Positions 6,837 to 14,121 of a stretch of 25,521 nt of DNA are shown here, piece after piece; position 1 is the stretch's first letter; each line of letters opens with the position of its first letter. The notes beneath the pieces were generated by a model, which was not told the origin of the DNA, ran no database searches, and saw only the letters and a program-made list of their open reading frames with translations. The position numbers and the translations under genes were made by a program. The stretch comes from Actinomycetes bacterium (lineage in GTDB: Bacteria > Actinomycetota > Acidimicrobiia > Acidimicrobiales > Bog-793): assembly GCA_021785095.1 (NCBI GenBank), contig JAJYGM010000026.1, positions 1 to 25,521 on the forward strand, given 5' to 3'.

Positions 6837-8229
6837 CGGAACCGTCCCGGTGCCGGTCCCGCTCCGGCACGCTCCCGAGCCAGCGGGAGAGGCGAGCCGA
6901 CACCAGCCGCGGCAGGTCGCCCGCCACGAGACCCTCCGCCGGCCCGTCCGACGCCGCGCGGCCGTGGACGTGCGCCGCCAGCGCCGCCGCGTCGAGCGGC
7001 GCCATGCCGCGGGCGAGAAAGGCACCGATCACCCCAGAGAGGACGTCGCCGGTGCCGGCGGTCGCGAGGCGCTCGCTCCCCGAGGCGGAGAGCAGGACCT
7101 CCCCGGAGCCGGACGCGACGGCGGTGAGGGAGCCCTTCACGAGTGCCACGACCCCGAGCGCGGCCGCGAGGCGCCGCGCGGCCGCGACGCGGTCCGGCCC
7201 CGGCTGCTCGCCGAGAAGCCGCTCGTACTCGCCGTCGTGCGGCGTGACCACGACCGGCCGGCGGCCGGCGACGACGGCCCGCGCCGACCCGGTGTCACCC
7301 AGCGCGAAGAGCGCGTCGGCGTCGACGACCACCGGCACCTTGGCTCCCGCGATCACGGCACGGACCCCCTCGACCGTGTCGGCTGTCCGGCCGAGGCCGG
7401 GTCCGACGACCAGCGCGCGGCAGCGCCCGAGGACGGAGAGGACGTCGCCGGCCCACCCGCGCGGCCCGAGCGGGAGGCGGACCGCCTCGGTCGGCCACGC
7501 ACACCCGGGCGCCTCGCCGATGCCGGGCACACCGAGCCGGACCATGCCGGCGCCCGAGCGGGCGGCGCCTTCGGCAGAGAGGACTGCGGCGCCCTCCATC
7601 CCCGGCGAGCCGGCCACGACGCAGACCGCGGTCGCCCACTTGTGCGTGTCGGCCGGCCGTCGGGGCACCAGGCGGGCGACGTCGGCGTCCTCGACGAGCG
7701 AGATCTCGGCGGGGACGTCCCCGAGGCCGATGTCCGCGACCTCGACCTCGCCCGCGAAGCGGGGCCCGTCCCCCTGCAGGAGACCGGGCTTCAGCGCGCC
7801 GAACGTCACCGTGCGCGCGGCCGCCATCGGGCGGCCCGGCGCACGCCCAGTGTCCCCGTCGACACCCGAGGGGATGTCCACCGCCAGCACCAGTGCGCCC
7901 GGCGGCGGCTCGGGTGCGTCGTACGGGCCGCGCAGGCCGGTGCCGAGCGCCGCGTCGATGACGAGGTCGCAGCCGCCGAGCCTCGAGTCGGGGCCCACCA
8001 CCGACACCCGCGCGCCCCGGCGCCTCAGCATCTCGGCCGCGACCCGGCCGTCCGCGCCGTTGTTGCCCTTCCCCGCGACGACCACGACGCGCCGTGCGTA
8101 CGCGCCGCCGAGCATGCGGAGGGCCGAGACGGCGACCGCGGTGCCGGCGCGGCGGACCAGCATCGCTTCTGGGACGGGCGACGCCGCGTCGGCCGCACGC
8201 ATCTCGGCGACGGTGACGACGGGTCGCAC
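6829..8229 (-). CDS. nnr: Bifunctional NAD(P)HX epimerase / ADP-dependent NAD(P)HX dehydratase
   Basis: Repairs hydrated NADH and NADPH: the N-terminal YjeF domain epimerises the R and S forms, and the C-terminal ribokinase-like domain dehydrates the S form. The 466 residues comprise YjeF_N at about 1-200 (VVVVAGKGNNGADGRVAAE, VDIPSGVDGDTG) and the dehydratase domain from about 200 onward (HKWATAVCVVAGSPGMEGA, VVTPHDGEY, TAGTGDVLSGVIGAFLARG with the catalytic GTGD). The GTG start at 8229 follows the acpS stop by two bases. The two-domain fusion is the common bacterial form. Its place after acpS is frequent in actinobacteria. Confidence 0.95.
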   Translation of the reverse strand: MRPVVTVAEMRAADAASPVPEAMLVRRAGTAVAVSALRMLGGAYARRVVVVAGKGNNGADGRVAAEMLRRRGARVSVVGPDSRLGGCDLVIDAALGTGLRGPYDAPEPPPGALVLAVDIPSGVDGDTGRAPGRPMAAARTVTFGALKPGLLQGDGPRFAGEVEVADIGLGDVPAEISLVEDADVARLVPRRPADTHKWATAVCVVAGSPGMEGAAVLSAEGAARSGAGMVRLGVPGIGEAPGCAWPTEAVRLPLGPRGWAGDVLSVLGRCRALVVGPGLGRTADTVEGVRAVIAGAKVPVVVDADALFALGDTGSARAVVAGRRPVVVTPHDGEYERLLGEQPGPDRVAAARRLAAALGVVALVKGSLTAVASGSGEVLLSASGSERLATAGTGDVLSGVIGAFLARGMAPLDAAALAAHVHGRAASDGPAEGLVAGDLPRLVSARLSRWLGSVPERDRHRDGSGG

Positions 8230-8231
8230 GT

Positions 8232-8600
8232 TCAGGCCTCGGCCACCACCATGGCGATCGCGACCGTCGCGGTGTGAGTGAGCGACACGTGCCAGCGCGC
8301 GACGCCATGGCGGGCGGCCAGCACGGCTGCCGCCGCAGAGAGACGGAGCGTCGGCTCGCCGCTGTCGAGCCGTACCACCTCGACGTCGCGCCAGCCGAAG
8401 CTGCCGATCCCGCTCCCGAGGGCTTTCATCGTGGCCTCCTTCGCCGCGAAACGCGCCGCCAGCCGTTGGACGTCGCCCCCGCCGTCTCGCTGCTCACCCG
8501 CCGTGAACAGCCGCGTCGCGATCGCCGGACGCCGGTCGAGCGCCTCGCCGAAGCGGGCCACGTCGACCGCGTCGACGCCGACGCCGGCGATCTGCGTCAC
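8232..8600 (-). CDS. acpS: Holo-[acyl-carrier-protein] synthase AcpS
   Basis: Transfers 4'-phosphopantetheine from CoA to the serine of apo-acyl carrier protein. The 122 residues are typical of the trimeric AcpS type. The magnesium-binding GVGVDAVDVARF supplies Asp10, and FAAKEATMKALG (about 51-62) supplies the Glu and Lys of the active site. The C-terminal HVSLTHTATVAIAMV is the closing strand motif. The GTG at 8600 overlaps the glmS stop as GTGA. Confidence 0.95.
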   Translation of the reverse strand: MTQIAGVGVDAVDVARFGEALDRRPAIATRLFTAGEQRDGGGDVQRLAARFAAKEATMKALGSGIGSFGWRDVEVVRLDSGEPTLRLSAAAAVLAARHGVARWHVSLTHTATVAIAMVVAEA

Positions 8601-10432
8601 TCGACCGTCACCGTCTTGGCGAGGTTGCGCGGCCGGTCGACGTCGTTGCCGAGCCGTCGGGCGAGGCTGTACGCCAGGAGCTGGAGCGGCACGACCTCCA
8701 CCACCGGCGCGAGCACCGGGTCGGTGACGGTCGGCACGCGTAGCACGTGGTCGCCGACGGCGTCCCGATCGCCGTCTGCGGCGATGCTCACCACGGTCGC
8801 CCCCCGGGCCGCGGCCTCGGCGACGTTCGACCGCATCTTGTCGCGCAACGGGTCGAGCACGGCGACCACCACCGTCCCCGGCTCGACGAGGGCGAGCGGT
8901 CCGTGCTTGAGCTCCCCTGCGGGGTAACCCTCGGCACGGAGGTAGGAGATCTCCTTCAGCTTGAGCGCCCCCTCGAGCGCGACCGGGTAGCCGAGGTTGC
9001 GGCCGATGAAGAAGAAGTCGCGGGCGTCGCCGAGCGCGTCCGCGACCTCATCGACCTCCTTCTTCCGGCCGAGCGCATCCGCGACCGCCTCTGGAAGGCG
9101 CTGCATCTCGTCGAGGACCGAGGCGATAGCAGCCGGGCCCATGGTGCCTCGCCACTGCGCGAGCGCGAGCGCGAGCACGTGAAGCGCGACGATCTGCGCG
9201 AGGTGGCACTTGGTCGACGCCACGCTCACCTCCGGCCCCGCCCTGGTGTAGACCGCGCCGTCGGCCTCCCGCGCCATGGTCGAGTGGACGACGTTGGAGA
9301 CGACGACCGTGCGAGCACCCGCCCGGCGCGCCTCGCGGAGCGCCTCGAGCGTGTCGAGCGTCTCGCCCGACTGGCTCACCCCGACGACGAGCGTCCGTTC
9401 GTGCAGCACGTGCTCGCGGTGGCGGAGCTCGCTCGCGATCTCGACCTCGGCCGGCAGCCGCGCCCAGCGCTCGACCGCGTACTTGGCCACCATCCCGGCG
9501 TGGAAGCTGCTCCCGCACGCGACCAGCACCAGCTTGTCCACCGCCCGGAGGTCGTACGGGGAGAGGTGGAGCTCGTCGAGCACGAGCGACCCGCCGGCGC
9601 CGCGCCGGTCGAGGAGGGTGTCGGCGACCGCTCGAGGCTGCTCGTGGAGCTCCTTCGACATGAAGTCGTCGAAGCCGCCCTTCTGCGCCGCGACGACGTC
9701 CCACGACGGGTCCACCGTCACGGCGGTCGGGACGACCTCGCGACCTTCGTCGTCGGTGACCCGGAGGCGCCCGGGGCGCACCTCCGCCACCTGGTCGTCT
9801 TCGAGCGCGTAGTAGCAGTCGGCCCGACCCAGCAGCGCGGACACGTCCGAGGCGACGAACCCGGCGCCGCCGCCGAACGCCGCCAGGAGCGGGACGGAGC
9901 GCCGTCCCGCCACGATCAGCTCGGGATCGGAGGCGGCAAGCGCGACGACGCTGAAGGCGCCCCGCAGCGTTCGGAGCGTCGTGCGCATGGCGTCGCCGAG
10001 CCCCGCCCCACCGGCGAGCTCCTCTTCGAGCAGGTGGACGAGGACCTCGGTGTCGGTCTCCGAGGTGAAGACGTGGCCCCGGGCGGCCAGCGACGCGGCG
10101 AGCTCCGCATGGTTCTCGATGATCCCGTTGTGGACCAGGGCGATGCGGCCGGTGCAGTCGACGTGGGGGTGCGCGTTCGCGACGGTCGGGCTCCCGTGGG
10201 TCGCCCACCGCGTGTGGCCGATCCCGGCGCGCGACGGGGGCGCGTCAGCCGTCGCGGCAGCGAGGTCGGCGACCGAGTGGTTGCCCCCAGCGGCCCGTTC
10301 CCGCCAGAGCGCGCCGCCGTCGACGAGCGCCACGCCCGCCGAGTCGTAGCCCCGGTACTCGAGCCGCCGGAGTCCGTCGAGGATCGCGTCCAGCGCCCCG
10401 CCATCCCCGGTGAGGCCGATGATCCCGCACAT
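8597..10432 (-). CDS. glmS: Glutamine--fructose-6-phosphate aminotransferase (isomerising)
   Basis: Makes glucosamine-6-phosphate from fructose-6-phosphate and glutamine, the first step to UDP-GlcNAc. The 611 residues are full length. The Ntn-glutaminase domain starts MCGIIGLTG with Cys1 as nucleophile after Met removal, and shows RRLEYRGYDSAG, IGHTRWATHG and NGIIENH. Two SIS domains follow: ACGSSFHAG, GVSQSGETLDTLEALREAR and SVASTKCHLAQ, ending with the GYPAGELKHGPLAL loop and AKTVTVE. The ATG lies at 10432, ten bases after glmM. No glmS riboswitch is seen, and the tight spacing to glmM leaves no room for one. Confidence 0.97.
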   Translation of the reverse strand: MCGIIGLTGDGGALDAILDGLRRLEYRGYDSAGVALVDGGALWRERAAGGNHSVADLAAATADAPPSRAGIGHTRWATHGSPTVANAHPHVDCTGRIALVHNGIIENHAELAASLAARGHVFTSETDTEVLVHLLEEELAGGAGLGDAMRTTLRTLRGAFSVVALAASDPELIVAGRRSVPLLAAFGGGAGFVASDVSALLGRADCYYALEDDQVAEVRPGRLRVTDDEGREVVPTAVTVDPSWDVVAAQKGGFDDFMSKELHEQPRAVADTLLDRRGAGGSLVLDELHLSPYDLRAVDKLVLVACGSSFHAGMVAKYAVERWARLPAEVEIASELRHREHVLHERTLVVGVSQSGETLDTLEALREARRAGARTVVVSNVVHSTMAREADGAVYTRAGPEVSVASTKCHLAQIVALHVLALALAQWRGTMGPAAIASVLDEMQRLPEAVADALGRKKEVDEVADALGDARDFFFIGRNLGYPVALEGALKLKEISYLRAEGYPAGELKHGPLALVEPGTVVVAVLDPLRDKMRSNVAEAAARGATVVSIAADGDRDAVGDHVLRVPTVTDPVLAPVVEVVPLQLLAYSLARRLGNDVDRPRNLAKTVTVE

Positions 10433-10442
10433 GGGGCCGAGG

Positions 10443-11783
10443 CTAACCCGAGACGAGGCAGTCCTCGACGACCCGGGAGAGCCGGTTCGCCGCGTCGGCG
10501 GCGAGCGCGTGCGTGGGCGCCTCCACCATCACCCGGACGAGCGGTTCGGTGCCGCTCGCCCGGAGCAGCACCCGCCCGCCGTCTCCGAGGTCACCTTCGA
10601 TCTCCGCCACCGCCTTCCACACGCCGTCGGCCCCGGCGAGGCGGCCGGGGTCGGGCACCGCGACGTTCACGAGGACCTGGGGGACGCGCTCGACGAGCCC
10701 CGAGGCAATCTCGGCGAGCGGTCGCCCGGTGCGCGCGACGACGTCGGCGAGCAGCAGGCCGGTGAGCACGCCGTCGCCGGTCGTGGCCCGCCTGCGGAAG
10801 ACGATGTGCCCCGACTGCTCTCCTCCCAGCGCGAGCCCGGCTTCGTCCAGCGCGGCGAGCACCTGCCGGTCCCCTACGGGGGTCTCGTGCACCGAGATGC
10901 CGCGCCGCGCCATCGCGAGACGGAACCCGAGGTTGGTCATCACCGTCACCACGCCCGCGTCCCCGACGAGCTCACCCCTCGCCGCGAGGTCGATTGCGAA
11001 GATCGCGAGGAGCACGTCGCCGTCGAGCAGCGCGCCGGCGTGGTCGACCGCCACCAGGCGGTCGGCGTCCCCGTCGAGCGCCAGCCCGAGGTCCGCGCCG
11101 CGGGCGACGACTTCCTCCGCGAGGCGCTGCGGATGGGTCGACCCGCACGCGTCGTTGATGTTCGTGCCGTCGGGCTCGGCGAACAGGGGCTCGACCGCGG
11201 CGCCGAGCTCCGCGAACGCCTTCGGGGCGACGACAGACGCCGCCCCGTTCGCGCAGTCGACGAGGACTCGCAGGCCGTCTAGCCTGCGGCCGTCCAAAGA
11301 CTCCACCAGATGGCGCTCGTACTCGGCCGCGGCGCCGGGGTCGGAGGTGAGGACGCCCACTCGTGCGGCGCCTCCAGGCCCGTGCGCGTCCGCGTGCGCG
11401 TCGAGGGCCGCCTCCACCTCCGCCTCGACGTGCGGCGCGAGCTTCAGGCCGGACTCGTCGAAGAACTTGATCCCGTTGTCGAGGTAGGGGTTGTGCGACG
11501 CGGACACCACCGCTGCCGCACGACCGCGGCGCTCCGCCACGTAGGCGACCCCCGACGTGGGAAGGACGCCGAGGTCCACGACGTCCGCTCCTCCCGAGGC
11601 GATCCCCGCCGAGAGCGCGGCCTGGAGCATGGTCCCGGACTGGCGAGTGTCGCGACCCACGACGAAGGCCGTCGCGCCGAGCACGCGCGCGGCGGCGCGG
11701 CCGAGCTTGGTCGAAAGCTCGGGCGTGAGCTCGGCATTGGCCACCCCGCGCACCCCGTCGGTGCCGAAGCCCGGACGGGCCAA
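10443..11783 (-). CDS. glmM: Phosphoglucosamine mutase GlmM (TTG start)
   Basis: Converts glucosamine-6-phosphate to glucosamine-1-phosphate, between GlmS and GlmU. The 446 residues match the family. GFGTDGVRGVAN lies at the N-terminus; the phosphoserine loop is VVSASHNPYLDNGIKFF with Ser96 as the phosphorylated residue. The metal loop is LALDGDADRLVAVD, the sugar-binding motif GGEQSGHI, and the phosphate-binding motif LRASGTEPLVRVM. The start is TTG at 11783: the family begins MARxFGTDGVRG, and the next start codon lies inside that motif. The TTG follows the rpsI stop by four bases, which suggests coupling. Confidence 0.96.
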   Translation of the reverse strand: MARPGFGTDGVRGVANAELTPELSTKLGRAAARVLGATAFVVGRDTRQSGTMLQAALSAGIASGGADVVDLGVLPTSGVAYVAERRGRAAAVVSASHNPYLDNGIKFFDESGLKLAPHVEAEVEAALDAHADAHGPGGAARVGVLTSDPGAAAEYERHLVESLDGRRLDGLRVLVDCANGAASVVAPKAFAELGAAVEPLFAEPDGTNINDACGSTHPQRLAEEVVARGADLGLALDGDADRLVAVDHAGALLDGDVLLAIFAIDLAARGELVGDAGVVTVMTNLGFRLAMARRGISVHETPVGDRQVLAALDEAGLALGGEQSGHIVFRRRATTGDGVLTGLLLADVVARTGRPLAEIASGLVERVPQVLVNVAVPDPGRLAGADGVWKAVAEIEGDLGDGGRVLLRASGTEPLVRVMVEAPTHALAADAANRLSRVVEDCLVSG

Positions 11784-11787
11784 CGTG

Positions 11788-12180
11788 CTACCGCTTGGAG
11801 TACTGGGGGGCCTTGCGGGCCTTCTTCAAGCCGTACTTCTTGGACTCCTTCTCCCGCGCGTCGCGCGTGAGGAGCCCCGCACGCTTGAGCGCCGTCCGAA
11901 GGTCCGGGTCGAGCGCGCACAGACCGCGCGCGATGCCGAGCCGCAGTGCCCCTGCTTGGCCCGACATGCCGCCGCCGCCGATCGTCGCGTCGATGTCGTA
12001 GGCCTCGGCCTGGCTCGTGACGCGCAGGGGCTCGGCGGCGAGCATGCGGTGCGTCGCCGAGGGGAAGTAGTCCTCGAAGGTGCGGCGGTTGACGGTGATC
12101 GCCCCTTGGCCGGGCCGGAACCGGACGCGGGCCACCGCCTCCTTGCGGCGTCCGGTCGTCTGCGAGAGCGGTGCCGGCAT
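11788..12180 (-). CDS. rpsI: 30S ribosomal protein S9 (uS9)
   Basis: Small-subunit head protein whose C-terminal tail reaches the P-site tRNA. The 130 residues have the family core [18 protein letters not shown], the [21 protein letters not shown] region and the conserved basic tail [12 protein letters not shown], ending in the invariant Lys-Arg that touches the tRNA anticodon loop. The ATG at 12180 lies two bases after the rplM stop, the near-universal rplM-rpsI pair. Confidence 0.97.
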   Translation of the reverse strand: MPAPLSQTTGRRKEAVARVRFRPGQGAITVNRRTFEDYFPSATHRMLAAEPLRVTSQAEAYDIDATIGGGGMSGQAGALRLGIARGLCALDPDLRTALKRAGLLTRDAREKESKKYGLKKARKAPQYSKR

Positions 12181-12182
12181 GG

Positions 12183-12632
12183 TCAGCTCGCCCTGCGTGC
12201 GAACGGGAGCTCGAGCGGCTCGGGGTTCTGGGCTCCGTGCGGGTGCTCGGGGCCGGCGTAGACCTTGAGCTTGGCGAGCTGCTGGCGGCCGAGGGTGCCC
12301 TTCGGCAGCATGCCGCGCACCGCGCGGCGCACGAGCTCCTCGGGGCTTCTCTCGAGCAGCTCTGCGTAGCTCGTCTTCTTGAGTCCGCCTGGGTAGCCAC
12401 TGTGGCGGTAGGCGAACTTCTCGTCGCCCTTCCCGGCCGTGAGGACGACCTTGGCCGCGTTCACGACGACCACGTGGTCGCCGGTGTCGATGTGGGGGGC
12501 GAACGTCGGGCGGTGCTTGCCGCGCAGCCGACGCGCCACCTCGGTCGCGAGGCGGCCGAGCACGAGGCCGTCGGCGTCGACCAGGTGCCAGGCACGCTCG
12601 ATGTCGCCTGCTCTGGGGGTGTAGGTGCGCAA
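12183..12632 (-). CDS. rplM: 50S ribosomal protein L13 (uL13), TTG start
   Basis: Early-assembly large-subunit protein binding 23S rRNA. The 149 residues from TTG begin as actinobacterial L13 does ([20 protein letters not shown]). They contain [43 protein letters not shown] (read as [12 protein letters not shown] and YRHSGYPGG), and [14 protein letters not shown] reading extended to 12797 adds non-family residues. The TTG at 12632 is preceded by GAGGA with a suitable spacer and gives exactly the family N-terminus, so I prefer it. The downstream tail [13 protein letters not shown] is ordinary. Upstream lies a 215-base intergenic leader with a candidate promoter. Confidence 0.95.
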   Translation of the reverse strand: MRTYTPRAGDIERAWHLVDADGLVLGRLATEVARRLRGKHRPTFAPHIDTGDHVVVVNAAKVVLTAGKGDEKFAYRHSGYPGGLKKTSYAELLERSPEELVRRAVRGMLPKGTLGRQQLAKLKVYAGPEHPHGAQNPEPLELPFARRAS

Positions 12633-12688
12633 GAGAGGTCCTCGAAAGGTGGTTGAGACGGGACAGCAGCCTAACGGGGCGCCGTGAG

Positions 12689-12716
12689 CACGGGCAAGCC
12701 GCCCGCGCAGCCCGTG
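12689..12716 (-). other. Inverted repeat in the rplM leader
   Basis: CACGGGC at 12689-12695 pairs perfectly with GCCCGTG at 12710-12716 across a 14-base loop. It is about 57 bases upstream of the TTG start and downstream of the TAGAAT box, so it would form in the untranslated leader. A role in L13 autoregulation is possible but unproven. Confidence 0.45.
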
Positions 12717-12726
12717 GCCACCGGGC

Positions 12727-12732
12727 ATTCTA
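12727..12732 (-). promoter_or_regulatory. Candidate -10 box for rplM-rpsI
   Basis: The minus strand reads TAGAAT, a good -10 match, about 95 bases before the rplM start in the longest gap of the window. No convincing -35 is seen at 16-18 bases upstream (GCTGCA at 17). Confidence 0.35.
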
Positions 12733-12847
12733 CCCCAGCGACACCCACATGCAGCCGGGTAGCCCGCTTTCTCGGGCAATTCGACGCGAGTCCCCATCTC
12801 CCACCTGGTGGGACGGCGGCGCAGTCATCGGGGCGGCCCCCGGGATC

Positions 12848-13762
12848 CTACGCACGACCACCTCTTTCCCCACCTCCTACCCCATCTCCTGCCCCATCTC
12901 CTGCCCCATCTCCGTAGCCGACCCCGACCAGGCACAGACCGTGCGCGGGCGCTGGCCTGGGGGAGCCCGCCCGGACGCCCGCGGCGAGGAGGGCCATCAC
13001 GGTGGCAGCGGTGGCCCTGCCCCGCCCCGCGTCGACGAGGACGGCCACGATCGACCGCACCATCTGGTGGCAGAAGGAGCCGGCAACCACGTCGAAGCGG
13101 AGCAGCGCGGGGGGCGCCGGGGGCGCGGGGGGCGCGGGGGGCGCGGGGGGCGCGGGGGGCGCCGGAGGCGCCGGAGGCACCGCCTCGGCCCAGTCCGCTG
13201 TGGCGGGTACCGCCCGCCAGCGGGCTCGAGTCACCCTGCGCACGATCGGCTCGGTCGGGGGTCGGTCCGGGGCCCGGCGGCAGAAGGCGCGGAAGTCGTG
13301 CTCCCCGAGGAGCGGGTCGGAGGCCGAGGCCATCGCCTTCAGATCGAGCGGTTCGGGGACGTGCCACGCCAGGCCGGCGACGAGCGGGTTGGGCACCGGT
13401 GAGCTCCAGACGAGGTACCGGTAGTGCCGGGACGTAGCCGACCGCCGGGCGTCGAAGTCGAGCGGGACGGGCACTGCGGCGCGGACGACGATCTGCGGCG
13501 AGAGCTGCCGGTTCACGGCCCGCGCGAGGTCGCCTTCGTAGGTGGCGGGAAGGTCCACGTGGGCAACCTGGCCGACAGCGTGCACGCCGGCGTCGGTGCG
13601 GCCGGCGCAGACGACGGTCGGCGGCTCGGCCAGGCGCGCCGATCGGGCGATCGCGACGGCGAGCTCGCCCGCCACGGTGCGGACCCCCGCTTGTACGGCG
13701 AAGCCCCGGAAGCTGCTCCCCTCGTAGGCGAGCAGCAGCCGCCAGCGCCGGGGCTCGGTCAG
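12848..13762 (-). CDS. truA: tRNA pseudouridine(38-40) synthase TruA, apparent CTG start
   Basis: Isomerises uridines 38-40 in tRNA anticodon stems. The catalytic Asp lies in CAGRTDAGVHAVGQ; SRHYRYLVW and FCHQMVRSIVAVLVDAGRG are further signatures. The first ATG/GTG/TTG in frame (GTG at 13675) would begin at VAGELAVAI and lose the conserved strand LLLAYEGSSFRGFAVQAGVR encoded just upstream. In that open frame no standard start precedes it before a stop, so I place the start at CTG 13762, which overlaps the rplQ stop as CTGA (304 residues). Residues 196-219 are eight PPA repeats inside the core, and the C-terminus ends in GAGD-type repeats. Identity is sure; the start is inferred. Alternatives are CTG at 13738 or 13735, or a sequence error. 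Confidence 0.9.
   Translation of the reverse strand: MTEPRRWRLLLAYEGSSFRGFAVQAGVRTVAGELAVAIARSARLAEPPTVVCAGRTDAGVHAVGQVAHVDLPATYEGDLARAVNRQLSPQIVVRAAVPVPLDFDARRSATSRHYRYLVWSSPVPNPLVAGLAWHVPEPLDLKAMASASDPLLGEHDFRAFCRRAPDRPPTEPIVRRVTRARWRAVPATADWAEAVPPAPPAPPAPPAPPAPPAPPAPPALLRFDVVAGSFCHQMVRSIVAVLVDAGRGRATAATVMALLAAGVRAGSPRPAPAHGLCLVGVGYGDGAGDGAGDGVGGGERGGRA
12866..12913 (-). repeat. 12-bp repeats in the truA C-terminal tail
   Basis: GGAGATGGGGCA recurs head to tail (encoding GDGA), giving YGDGAGDGAGDGVGGGERGG before the stop. The last copies are degenerate. The tail lies beyond the normal TruA fold. Confidence 0.8.
13106..13177 (-). repeat. 72-bp, eight-copy 9-bp repeat inside truA (PPA)n; G-rich on the plus strand
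   Basis: Eight consecutive 9-bp units: CGCGGGGGG five times, CGCCGGGGG once and CGCCGGAGG twice on the plus strand. They encode PPA eight times. Several runs of six Gs separated by CGC fit a G-quadruplex pattern on the plus strand, which is the template for truA. Internal units are identical, so copy number may be unstable. Confidence 0.93.
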
Positions 13763-14112
13763 ACGAACTCGATGCGCGCCATCTGCGCGTTGTCGCCCGG
13801 GCGCGGACCGAGCTTCAGGATCCGCGTGTAGCCACCCGGGCGGTCCGCGTACCGGGGTGCGATCTCGTGGAACAGCTTGTGGGCCATGTCGCGGTCACGA
13901 ATCAGCGCGACGACCTGTCGATGCTGATGCACGCCGCCCTTGCGCGCCGCGGTGACGCACTTCTCCGCGACGGGCCGCAGCATCTTGGCCTTCGACTCGG
14001 TGGTCACGAGCGACTCCGCGGCGATGAGCGATGCGACCAGGTTGCCCAGCATGGCCTTTTGGTGCGCGGCGTCACCGCCCATGCGGCGGCCCCGCTTCGG
14101 CGTCCCCTGCAT
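13759..14112 (-). CDS. rplQ: 50S ribosomal protein L17 (bL17)
   Basis: Large-subunit protein near the tunnel exit. The 117 residues include GRRMGGDAAHQKAMLGNLVASL, read as GGDAAHQKAMLGNL, then ESLVTTESKAKMLRPVAEK and the closing GGYTRILKLGPRPGDNAQMA, with the conserved IEFV end. The ATG is at 14112, nine bases after rpoA. Its TGA overlaps the proposed truA start. Confidence 0.97.
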   Translation of the reverse strand: MQGTPKRGRRMGGDAAHQKAMLGNLVASLIAAESLVTTESKAKMLRPVAEKCVTAARKGGVHQHRQVVALIRDRDMAHKLFHEIAPRYADRPGGYTRILKLGPRPGDNAQMARIEFV

Positions 14113-14121
14113 GTCCCGTCC

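Larger units (their letters stand above)
12633..12847 (-). other. Intergenic leader between truA and rplM (215 bp) with inverted repeats
   Basis: No gene is seen. On the minus strand, in order: a TCCCACC-A-GGTGGGA palindrome (12799-12813); a GCCCG/CGGGC stem with a six-base loop (12762-12777); a TAGAAT box (12727-12732); a perfect CACGGGC/GCCCGTG inverted repeat with a 14-base loop (12689-12716); then the L13 ribosome binding site. None of the stems is followed by a T-run, so none is a classical terminator. The stem after the TAGAAT box would sit in the L13 5' leader. Confidence 0.6.

Noticed and set aside
6850..8277. Plus-strand open frames opposite nnr
   Set aside because: Shadows of a complete, recognisable two-domain enzyme on the other strand.
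10433..10442. glmS ribozyme-riboswitch ahead of glmS
   Set aside because: Only ten bases separate glmM and glmS, too little for the element, and the upstream sequence is coding.
8747..10765. Long plus-strand open frame (672 codons) across glmS and glmM
   Set aside because: It is antisense to complete, motif-rich glmS and to part of glmM. It has the Arg/Pro/Gly-heavy composition expected of a shadow frame in G+C-rich DNA, and no recognisable domain.
12762..12813. Rho-independent terminators after truA
   Set aside because: Both inverted repeats lack a following T-run, so they are kept only as inverted repeats in the leader.
12653..13402. Plus-strand open frame opposite the truA 3' half and the leader
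   Set aside because: It contains the antisense of the PPA repeat (Gly/Arg runs) and no recognisable domain.
12848..13675. truA as an N-terminally truncated pseudogene starting at GTG 13675
   Set aside because: The missing conserved N-terminus is encoded immediately upstream in the same open frame with no stop, so a non-standard start explains it better than decay.
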